Source: Paraeggerthella hongkongensis (GTDB lineage Bacteria; Actinomycetota; Coriobacteriia; Coriobacteriales; Eggerthellaceae). From it: a stretch of 64,000 nt of DNA. Below are positions 26,191 through 33,100 of the stretch, piece by piece. Both the position numbers and the translations under genes were made by a program. Positions within the stretch are counted from its first letter, which is position 1. Each line of letters begins with the position of its first letter. Below the pieces are notes generated by a model, which searched no databases, was not told where the DNA came from, and worked only from the letters and a program-made list of their open reading frames with translations. The stretch spans positions 1 to 64,000 of the forward strand of contig NZ_PPTQ01000016.1 of NCBI RefSeq assembly GCF_003340345.1. Reading direction: 5' to 3'.

Positions 26191-27012
26191 TCAAGAACCC
26201 CTGCCTTCCTCCAAATCCACGATCCGACAGCAAAGATCAAGATCGGCAGCGCGATTGAGGCGAGCCACGCGCGCCGCGAAACACGCACGGCGCGCTTCGT
26301 CAAAACGATCGGGAACGATCAGCCCGAATTCCGTCGCCCTCCGCAAACGCAAATCAGACACCGTGGCGGAAAGACGCCCGTCGAATACGGAATCCTCTGG
26401 GGGCGTTTTCGTTTTCGCACGCGCCTGAGCAGCCGCGACGCAGTCGCGATCGAACCCGAAATACGTCATTTCCCAGAATGCAGACGAGAGCACGAGGTAG
26501 CGTTCGTACAGGCTCCAAGAACCCCCGAGCCATACGCGACTCGATAGCGTGTCCTCCCAAGGAGCAAGCGCGAGAGAATGCTCCGGCAGACTGACGCTCT
26601 GCTCAACGGGCTCTGCGGGATGCGCCTCGAGCGCAGCCCGGGCAAGAGGAACATCCGCACGGCGCATGAGCCAAACGCCCACGCGCCGCTCGATCAAGCC
26701 CGTCTGCTCGTGGGGAATAAAGAACTCGCGCGGCAAAAGGACTCGATCGCGCCCGCCCTTTCGCTTGATGGGCATACGCTTCATCGAATCAAGCGTACGG
26801 GCTAGCCGACGCTCCTTCTTGCGACGCCGCTTGGGCGAATCGTCGCCGCAGGGCGCGCAAAGCCGCGCAGCATGTTCGTCCAAGACAACCCGAACGAACG
26901 CATCGACATTGCAGCATGCCAGCAAATCCTGAAGGGTAGGCAGCTTCTCGACAGGCTCTCTTCTCTGCTCCCAATACGAGCCCTCGGCCGCGTGCAGATC
27001 AAAACACGACAT
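26191..27012 (-). CDS. Protein of unknown function, second gene of the SOS-box operon
   Basis: 273 residues, not recognised. It is soluble with no signal peptide or membrane helix. A Cys motif LCAPCGD lies near residue 52, followed by a very basic stretch (SPKRRRKKERRLARTLDSMK, about 61-80) that would suit nucleic-acid binding. The central part is rich in Trp and Tyr (WLGGSWSLYERYLVLSSAFW), and the end has two Cys (DLDLCCRIVDLEEG). The ATG is preceded by GAGGAGG. It overlaps the preceding small gene by 14 bases, so the two are translated together behind the consensus LexA-type box at 27399-27412. A DNA-damage role is inferred from the box and the basic segment only. Confidence 0.75.
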   Translation of the reverse strand: MSCFDLHAAEGSYWEQRREPVEKLPTLQDLLACCNVDAFVRVVLDEHAARLCAPCGDDSPKRRRKKERRLARTLDSMKRMPIKRKGGRDRVLLPREFFIPHEQTGLIERRVGVWLMRRADVPLARAALEAHPAEPVEQSVSLPEHSLALAPWEDTLSSRVWLGGSWSLYERYLVLSSAFWEMTYFGFDRDCVAAAQARAKTKTPPEDSVFDGRLSATVSDLRLRRATEFGLIVPDRFDEARRACFAARVARLNRAADLDLCCRIVDLEEGRGS

Positions 27013-27232
27013 CGCCAACCTCCTCGGCGAATGCGAGCGCCGTCGCGCAGGGCATAACGGCAGCGCAGCGCACGGGCAGACCGATGGACGATAAGTCAGA
27101 ATCTGCGGCCGCCTCTATCTGCATTGCAAGAGCCGCAGCTTCAAGCGGGTCAATGCAGCATAAGGGCATAACTTCAACAAGCACAAGAGCTTCGGATTCG
27201 ACGCAGCACATTCCTCGACGAATATCCAGCAT
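26999..27232 (-). CDS. Small protein of unknown function, first gene of the SOS-box operon
   Basis: 77 residues from the ATG of MLDIRRGMCCVES, which has AAGGGG upstream. Four Cys occur in the first third and middle (MCC, LCC), with further Cys in RCAAVMPC. No family was recognised. The frame stays open upstream to a GTG at 27361, which lies only about 15 bases past the expected transcription start with AAAGAG ahead of it; that start would give 120 residues (beginning QALFPIGPSRWAAHRW) and is a serious alternative. It overlaps the next gene by 14 bases. Function unknown. Confidence 0.65.
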   Translation of the reverse strand: MLDIRRGMCCVESEALVLVEVMPLCCIDPLEAAALAMQIEAAADSDLSSIGLPVRCAAVMPCATALAFAEEVGDVVF

Positions 27233-27390
27233 GGCAAGCACCCCTTCGCAAGCGTCCCAAGATTTGAGAGGATCTTGCAAGCGTGGTACGGGCGACGCGG
27301 AACACCGACGCCATCTATGGGCTGCCCATCGCGAAGGCCCGATGGGAAACAGCGCTTGCACTGGCTCTTTTCTTTCTTTGACAGTATACC

Positions 27391-27420
27391 ATAGAAAACG
27401 AACGTATGTTTGTTTTCTAT
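27391..27420 (-). promoter_or_regulatory. LexA/SOS-type box and promoter of the two-gene operon
   Basis: CGAACGTATGTTTG at 27399-27412 fits the Gram-positive LexA consensus CGAACRNRYGTTYG at every position. It sits inside a larger dyad, ATAGAAAAC at 27391-27399 against GTTTTCTAT at 27412-27420. On the minus strand a TATACT -10 follows at 27388-27383, so a bound repressor would cover the -35 region. The box also touches the last codons of the LuxR gene. Confidence 0.72.
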
Positions 27421-28859
27421 TCGTAAAGACCAAGCGAGTTTATGAGTTCGTCTCGCGAGTGAACGTCGAGTTTGCGGTAAATATGCCGTATATGAGTTTT
27501 GGCTGTACCATTCGCGATGAACAGCTCGCGTTCGATCGACCCCACCGTTTTATGCTGGGCAAGCAGCAACAACACCTCTTCTTCGCGAGGAGACAGACCC
27601 CGCTCGCGCGCAAGCGCCTGGCAGCGATTTGCGAGCTCTTGCTTTTTGACGAGCGCCGTATCGGCCTGCGCGTTGTACTCGGCAAGAAACGTCATGCCCC
27701 AACGGCTGGAAAGCTCTTTCTCCGAAAACAAGATCATGGTAGCGGCAACCACCATGACGATCACCAGACCGCTCAACACCGCATCCGATCCCGCAAGACC
27801 AAACGTCGGAGACCCGAGCAGCATTTCAGTTTGACGGCCAAGCAGCGAAAACAGCGCACGTACGCCCCGCTCAATGCCGAACAGCCAAACAGCCGACACG
27901 CCGTAGCGATAACTCAAGTTTGCCATGATGAGCATGACGAGCACGGAAAACGCCGTATACGAAGCGCTCGTGCAGAAATCGGACATAGCCTGGTTGAGCA
28001 CCCCGACGTTCGGAAGAATGAGAAACGCCGCCACCATGAGCGGCAACGTCAGCCGATAGATGATGGCGAAATCGAATTTGCCGCCGCGAGCAATGACCCC
28101 GACGAACACAATAGCTGCGACGGCGAGCGTCCCGAAAGCCGAATGAGGCCCGAAGGTCGATTGGTACATCGACGATTCCTTGAGCCCATAAGCAAACGCA
28201 TAGATAGCCATGAGCAGCACGATTTTCCACGGAAACGAGAACGACGTCGCAGACGCCGAAGGCAGCTCGTCTGCCGGAAGCGATCGGAAGCTAGCTGCCG
28301 CCCACGCAAGAGACACCACGGGAAACGCCGGCACGACCACCGCAAGCCAAGAGACGGACATCCCCCGACATACATAGATGAGCAACGCCGCCGCCATCAT
28401 GGAAGCCGAGTAGTACAACGCCACGCGAAACGGATTCAGACAGCTGTACAGCTCCGACCAAAGCAGGATGACCAAAGCGATGCCGAACCCGCCCAGCAAG
28501 GCGGCGGGCAATCCCATATGCACTGAAAGCGAAGGCGCTCCGATAGAGACGAACATGCAGCACGTCGAAAGGACCAGCGCGACACCCGCCAGCACGTACA
28601 CCGATTTACGACCGAACAAGGGACCGATGCGCTTAGCTAAAGCCGCGCATGAGAACATCGTCGCGATCATCACAAGATCGAACACATCATGACTTGCAAC
28701 CCCGGTTGCCGGAAACGAGATGAACGAACCCACGAACACGATCTCGATCCAAGCACGATACACGCCAAGCCCCAAAAAGAACACGGGTATCGCGGGCATC
28801 CAAGGAAAGAGAGGTCCCGGCGGACGATTTCCTTGCTCGGTCTGATCGCTTTTCGCCAT
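27417..28859 (-). CDS. Multi-TM LuxR-family transcriptional regulator
   Basis: 480 residues. About 380 residues form some 11-12 membrane helices (for example VFDLVMIATMFSCAALAK and VLAGVALVLSTCCMF). The C-terminus is a LuxR-type helix-turn-helix: LSPREEEVLLLLAQHKTVGS, then TAKTHIRHIYRKLDVHSRDE. This sensor-plus-HTH layout is common in Eggerthellaceae, where such genes sit beside flavoprotein reductases. It is divergent from the Tat flavoprotein gene with 290 bases between, so it probably senses that enzyme's substrate at the membrane and controls its expression. The ATG at 28859 has GGGGAG upstream; the longer frame does not look coding. Confidence 0.88.
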   Translation of the reverse strand: MAKSDQTEQGNRPPGPLFPWMPAIPVFFLGLGVYRAWIEIVFVGSFISFPATGVASHDVFDLVMIATMFSCAALAKRIGPLFGRKSVYVLAGVALVLSTCCMFVSIGAPSLSVHMGLPAALLGGFGIALVILLWSELYSCLNPFRVALYYSASMMAAALLIYVCRGMSVSWLAVVVPAFPVVSLAWAAASFRSLPADELPSASATSFSFPWKIVLLMAIYAFAYGLKESSMYQSTFGPHSAFGTLAVAAIVFVGVIARGGKFDFAIIYRLTLPLMVAAFLILPNVGVLNQAMSDFCTSASYTAFSVLVMLIMANLSYRYGVSAVWLFGIERGVRALFSLLGRQTEMLLGSPTFGLAGSDAVLSGLVIVMVVAATMILFSEKELSSRWGMTFLAEYNAQADTALVKKQELANRCQALARERGLSPREEEVLLLLAQHKTVGSIERELFIANGTAKTHIRHIYRKLDVHSRDELINSLGLYE

Positions 28860-29150
28860 AAGAATCTCCCCAAACACCGTTCCCCTTGCCGCATGCTTGC
28901 AGCCCATTGTACCGAAGGAAACGGCTGCTTCAAAACATCCGGAAAACTCAGCCGCAGGAAAACCCCTGGTAAAACTAGGGTGATAACAAAGGATGATAGA
29001 AATAACCCCAGGCGAAAAGCCGTAGACGAAAGACAAGCGGATCGATTGAGCGCTATGGTCTCGACCGAGGGAGCCGCTCTGAAGAAACCTTCGACCACCG
29101 GATGTCGAGCGTCAAAGCGCGGCAAGCACCGACGTTCAAGGAGGATGAAC
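28860..29150. promoter_or_regulatory. Divergent promoter region with a CCCT-GT-N3-AC-AGGG dyad
   Basis: CCCTGGTAAAACTAGGG at 28964-28980 is a 17-bp dyad in which CCCT, GT, AC and AGGG all match symmetrically. TGATAACAAAGGATGATAG follows, and a further CCCCAGG half-site lies near 29006. It is a good candidate operator for the LuxR regulator. No long open frame on either strand in this gap looks real. Confidence 0.5.
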
Positions 29151-30812
29151 ATGCCCAAGCAAAGCAAGCAGCAAGGTATCAGTCGTCGAGATCTGCTCAA
29201 ATTCGGCGGCATGACAGCAGCGGGAATGGCGGCAGCAGGCGCCCTGAGCGCATGCGCGCCGCAAGAAACCGCAGCGAAAAACGCGGCGAGCGCCCAGGCC
29301 GGAGCAGGCGAGAAAACCACAGCAGCCGGTCACCTGCGAACCGGAATGCCCGCTTTCCTGGAAAAGCCCGCCGCTATTACCGATATCGCAGCCACCGAAG
29401 AATACGACGTGGTGGTCATAGGCGCAGGCGCATCCGGAGTCCCTGCTGCGCTTTCGGCTTTGGAAGCGGGCGCGCGCGTCGCACTGCTTCAGAAAGAGAA
29501 TCAGGCCATCAGCCAAGGCAACTCGGGCAGCGGCATCGATCTGATAACGAGCGATCAAGCCAGCATAGAGGACCTCGTTTCCCAGCTCATGACCGACAAC
29601 CAGCATCGCCCTGATCGAGCGCTCATCGAACTCTGGGCGAAAAACTCAGGGGAAGCAGTGTCTTGGGTTATCGAAAAAGCAGCCGAAGGCGGCGCGCAGG
29701 TTATCGACCAAGGAAACCAACAGCATATACCCTTGATCAACCGCAAGGGCTACACCATGAACTTCGTCACGTCCTTCTTCGGACCCAAGCCCTATAACGC
29801 GGGCGACGGCATGCGGGCGCTGGCGGCCACTGCGGAAAAAGAAGGCGTCGAAATCTTCTATTCCACCCCAGCCGAGCAGCTCGTCCAGAACGAATCGGGC
29901 AAAGTAGTGGGCGTTATCGCGAAAGGCAAAGACGGCTACGTCCAGTTCAACGCGTCGAAAGGCGTGATCGTAGCATGTGGCGACTACCAAAACGACGAGG
30001 ACATGCTGCACTATTACCAGCCGGACATGACGAATTTCCAGCCCAAGCAAAACAACAAGACCGGAGACGGCCATAAGATGGTAGTCTGGGCCGGCGGCAA
30101 AATCGAGAACCTTGCCCATACGAAGATGCTCCACGATTTCGATGCGGGTCCCGCATCCATGTGCGACATGCCGTTCCTTTCCGTGAAGATGAACGGCGAG
30201 CGCTTTGTGAACGAGACCGTAGAGATGTCCCTCATGAACTGCTATCTGAGATCGGCCGAGGACGCTGGACACTATTGCCAGGTGTTCGACAGCAACTACA
30301 TGACCGCAGCGGCAGACTGGCCGGGAAAGCTGGTAGACCCCGAAGCCCTGAAGACCTACATGCCCGAAGAGAACGTCGAGCGCACGGGCGTGTTCGAAGG
30401 GCAGATCAATACGTTCAAGGCCGACACCCTTGAAGAACTGGCCAAAAAGCTTGGAATCACCGATACGGAAGCGTTCAAGAAAACGATCGCCCACTACAAC
30501 GACCTGGCCGCGGCGGGCAAGGACGTCGATTTCGGGAAAGCGGCGAAGTTCCTTGCCCCTATCGACACCCCGCCGTATTACGGCATTCACCGTCACGTGC
30601 GTATGAGCGCCATCTGCTCCGGCGTTGACATCAACGAAAAGCACGAGTGCCTGACGCCGGAAGGCGAGGTAATAGAAAACCTGTACGCCATCGGCAACTG
30701 CTCGGGTCATTTCTATGGCGGAATCGACTACCCGCTCACCGTATTCGGACTGTCGCTCGGGCGCTGTTACACCGAAGGCTACGTCATCGGCCGCATGGTA
30801 GCCCAGAAATAA
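29151..30812 (+). CDS. Tat-exported FAD-dependent flavoprotein reductase
   Basis: 553 residues, of the fumarate reductase/urocanate reductase flavoprotein family. Residues 1-45 are a twin-arginine signal (ISRRDLLKFGG, a hydrophobic stretch, then LSACAPQE, whose Cys could also be lipidated). FAD is bound by YDVVVIGAGASGVPAALSAL (about 84-103). The C-terminal FAD segment reads NLYAIGNCSGHFYGGIDYP. No heme or FMN-binding domain is fused, so electrons must come from a separate donor. The substrate is unknown. Relatives in Eggerthella reduce compounds such as digoxin, cinnamates and catechols, mostly with a dedicated regulator, as here. AAGGAGG runs directly into an ATG at 29145; the ATG at 29151 has proper spacing. 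Confidence 0.9.
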   Translation: MPKQSKQQGISRRDLLKFGGMTAAGMAAAGALSACAPQETAAKNAASAQAGAGEKTTAAGHLRTGMPAFLEKPAAITDIAATEEYDVVVIGAGASGVPAALSALEAGARVALLQKENQAISQGNSGSGIDLITSDQASIEDLVSQLMTDNQHRPDRALIELWAKNSGEAVSWVIEKAAEGGAQVIDQGNQQHIPLINRKGYTMNFVTSFFGPKPYNAGDGMRALAATAEKEGVEIFYSTPAEQLVQNESGKVVGVIAKGKDGYVQFNASKGVIVACGDYQNDEDMLHYYQPDMTNFQPKQNNKTGDGHKMVVWAGGKIENLAHTKMLHDFDAGPASMCDMPFLSVKMNGERFVNETVEMSLMNCYLRSAEDAGHYCQVFDSNYMTAAADWPGKLVDPEALKTYMPEENVERTGVFEGQINTFKADTLEELAKKLGITDTEAFKKTIAHYNDLAAAGKDVDFGKAAKFLAPIDTPPYYGIHRHVRMSAICSGVDINEKHECLTPEGEVIENLYAIGNCSGHFYGGIDYPLTVFGLSLGRCYTEGYVIGRMVAQK

Positions 30813-30837
30813 CCAAGCCTTCTTATTCCCCTCCTGA

Positions 30838-30878
30838 AAGGGCTCGGCGCGATGCGTATCGCTGCCGAGCCCTCTTCC
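30838..30878. terminator. Bidirectional terminator
   Basis: AGGGCTCGGC at 30839-30848 pairs with GCCGAGCCCT at 30864-30873 between the convergent flavoprotein and methionine aminopeptidase genes. An A-run precedes it and CTCTTCC follows. Confidence 0.75.
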
Positions 30879-31763
30879 CTACCAGCTCAGAAGCTCGTAG
30901 CCGTCTTCGGTAACGACCAGCTGAACCTCCCACTGAGCCGTGTCGGAACGATCTGCCGTGCGAACGGTCCATCCGTTCGGATCGCTCATGTCGATTTCCT
31001 GCTCGCCCGCGTTGATCATGGGCTCGATGGTGAAGCAGCAGCCCGGAGCAAGCACCATGCCGGTACCCGCTTCGGCAACATGGCTCACGAACGGATCTTC
31101 ATGGAAGTCAAGTCCAATGCCGTGCCCGCCGAACTCGCGCACCACCGAATAACCGCACGACTTCGCATGCGCGTTCACAGCCGCCCCCACATCGCCCAGC
31201 AAGCCCCACGGCTTGACCGCGGCAAGGCCTGCTTCCAGGGCTTTCTTGGTTTCCTCCACCAAACGGCGACGCTCCTCGGATACTTCGCCGATGCAGAACA
31301 TGCGCGACGAATCCGAATAGTAGCCGTCCAGGATAGTAGAGCAGTCCACGTTCACGATGTCGCCTTCGCGCAGCACGTCGTCCTCTGAGGGAATGCCGTG
31401 GCACACCACTTCGTTGATGGACGTGCACACGCTTTTCGGGTAGCCCTCGTAATTGAGGTCGGCGGGAACGCCGCCGTGCTCCACCGTGAAATCGTGCACC
31501 CATCGATCGACTTCCGCCGTGGTCACGCCCGGTCCGATACGCTCGGCAACGTAATCGAGCACGCCGATATTGATAGCGGCGCTGCGCTTGATGCCTTCGA
31601 TATCGGCCGCCGTTTTGAGCATGGAACGCTGCGGTACCTCGAATCCCTGCTCGTACAGCTCTTGCAGCCGCTCGTCATGGACGAGGTGACACTTCTTGTA
31701 CTTTTTGCCGCTGCCGCACCAACATTCGTCGTTGCGGCCCGGACTGATCAGTCCATCATACAT
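30879..31763 (-). CDS. map: Methionine aminopeptidase with SEC-C zinc motif
   Basis: Type I methionine aminopeptidase, 294 residues. The N-terminal 40 residues carry a SEC-C motif (PGRNDECWCGSGKKYKKCH) that binds zinc and often mediates ribosome contact. The catalytic domain has the metal ligands in NVDCSTILDGYYSDSSR, GHGIGLDFHEDPF and FTIEPMINAG. The protein removes initiator Met co-translationally. The ATG of MYDGLIS was taken, with AAAGGAT upstream; nine more in-frame codons lie ahead. A separate transcription unit by spacing. Confidence 0.95.
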   Translation of the reverse strand: MYDGLISPGRNDECWCGSGKKYKKCHLVHDERLQELYEQGFEVPQRSMLKTAADIEGIKRSAAINIGVLDYVAERIGPGVTTAEVDRWVHDFTVEHGGVPADLNYEGYPKSVCTSINEVVCHGIPSEDDVLREGDIVNVDCSTILDGYYSDSSRMFCIGEVSEERRRLVEETKKALEAGLAAVKPWGLLGDVGAAVNAHAKSCGYSVVREFGGHGIGLDFHEDPFVSHVAEAGTGMVLAPGCCFTIEPMINAGEQEIDMSDPNGWTVRTADRSDTAQWEVQLVVTEDGYELLSW

Positions 31764-32129
31764 ACGCGCATCCTTTCTTTCGCGGCCCATTGTACCGCTG
31801 TTAGCGAAAGCGAACAGTCAGAAAACGCGCGCCAACCAAAGTACTGCAACGATGCCTTGCGCCCGCTGTCAAAACGGATGAGTTTTGCGGCGGTTTTTCG
31901 CCTTGTTGGGGCGATGCTTCCGTGGGCGTTTTTTATCGCACCAGGTCAATCGCCTGACACTTCCCTTTATCCTAATTTAAGGACCAACAAAACTCTTCCG
32001 TTTTGACAAAAGGCCGGCAAGGGGACAACGGGGAAGGCGTCGCCCGGGCATCAAGGCAGGGCGACCATCGGCAGGCGAGCGCGCGCCGCCAGAAACCCGC
32101 AACGCTTCGCCGAACCGCCGCCATGCGTC
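31764..32129. other. Intergenic region
   Basis: 366 bases between map and degV. It contains an AT-rich patch (around 31965-32000) that may hold the map promoter on the minus strand, then GC-rich sequence. The only long frame is the plus-strand complement of degV. No RNA gene recognised. Confidence 0.5.
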
Positions 32130-32990
32130 CTAGTCTTGGATTTTCGCGCACCCGACGCCCAGGGCGCCGGGGCCCACATGGCAGGCAATGCTCAGCGGCA
32201 AACGATCCACGAACACATCGTCGCTGCCGAATTGGTCCCGCATATCCTGCGCAAGCGACTGCGCGTCGTCGTCACGATCCGTATGAGCTACGTAAAGATG
32301 CACGTTGCCAACACCGCCGAAACGTTCGTCCACATCGCGCGCAAGCGCTTTCAACATGGTGCGCTTCGCCGCCTTCGTGGACTTGGCCACCGAAAACGCG
32401 TCGAGCTTTTCTCCCTGAATCTGCAGGACCGGCCTTATCTTGAGCACCGACCCGATGGCCGCAGCCGCCGGGGTGATTCGGCCGCTCTTGTGCAGGTAGG
32501 CCATGGTGTCCACCATGATGTAGATGCTCGCGTCGAACTTCGTGGCATGAAGGCGATCGCAAACCTCCTGCGCCGAAAGCCCAGCCTCAACCCAGCGCAG
32601 CGCGTCGATCGCCGACTCGCGCTGCATAACCGAGATGCGCTGGTTGTCCACCACGTGCACACGGCCTTCGAAGTGCCGAGACAGGGTGCATGCCGTTTCG
32701 CAAGACCCGGAAAGCCCGCTTGACATGGGAATGTAGATGATATCGTCGTACGTGCCCAGAAGCTCGTGCCAACGCTCCCCCAAGTCGACGATAGAAGGCT
32801 GGGAGGTGACGATATTCGCTCCGGCACGCTGCCGCTCGTAAAACCGATCGGCGTCAAGGCTCACGCCCTCGAAGCCCTCCTCGCCATCTACGACGAACGG
32901 CATAGGCACGACGAACACGCCGAGCTTCTGAGCCTCTTCGGCCATGATGCCGCTATTCGTATCCGTCATGATCGCGATCTTCTGGTTCAT
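32130..32990 (-). CDS. DegV family fatty acid-binding protein
   Basis: 286 residues. DegV/FakB proteins bind a single fatty acid and present it to the FakA kinase for phosphorylation. Motifs: IMTDTNSGI at about 6-14, VTSQPSI lining the pocket, and IPMSSGLSGSCETA around the acyl-binding site. The C-terminus has the family's conserved H-x-G-P-G-A-L-G-V-G segment. No fakA gene is adjacent. The start MNQKIAIM is preceded by GGGGGAGG. Confidence 0.9.
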   Translation of the reverse strand: MNQKIAIMTDTNSGIMAEEAQKLGVFVVPMPFVVDGEEGFEGVSLDADRFYERQRAGANIVTSQPSIVDLGERWHELLGTYDDIIYIPMSSGLSGSCETACTLSRHFEGRVHVVDNQRISVMQRESAIDALRWVEAGLSAQEVCDRLHATKFDASIYIMVDTMAYLHKSGRITPAAAAIGSVLKIRPVLQIQGEKLDAFSVAKSTKAAKRTMLKALARDVDERFGGVGNVHLYVAHTDRDDDAQSLAQDMRDQFGSDDVFVDRLPLSIACHVGPGALGVGCAKIQD

Positions 32991-33012
32991 GCTGGTCGCC
33001 TCCCCCATGCGA

Positions 33013-33038
33013 AGACGGCGGGATTGCTCCCGCCGTCT
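33013..33038 (-). terminator. Hairpin after pheT
   Basis: AGACGGCGGGA at 33013-33023 pairs perfectly with 33028-33038. On the minus strand the loop is GCAA, a stable tetraloop. No T-tract follows, and the ribosome site of degV starts within 15 bases, so it may process or attenuate transcripts instead of ending them. Confidence 0.5.
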
Positions 33039-33100
33039 GGCTGCGCGGCGCTCTCGAGCAACCGCGCAATACTCTCGATTAGTCTATTATGACCGAAACG

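Noticed and set aside
27391-27420. The palindrome as a terminator of the LuxR gene
   Set aside because: Its stem is AT-rich, there is no T-tract after it, and its core matches a LexA box with a -10 right behind.
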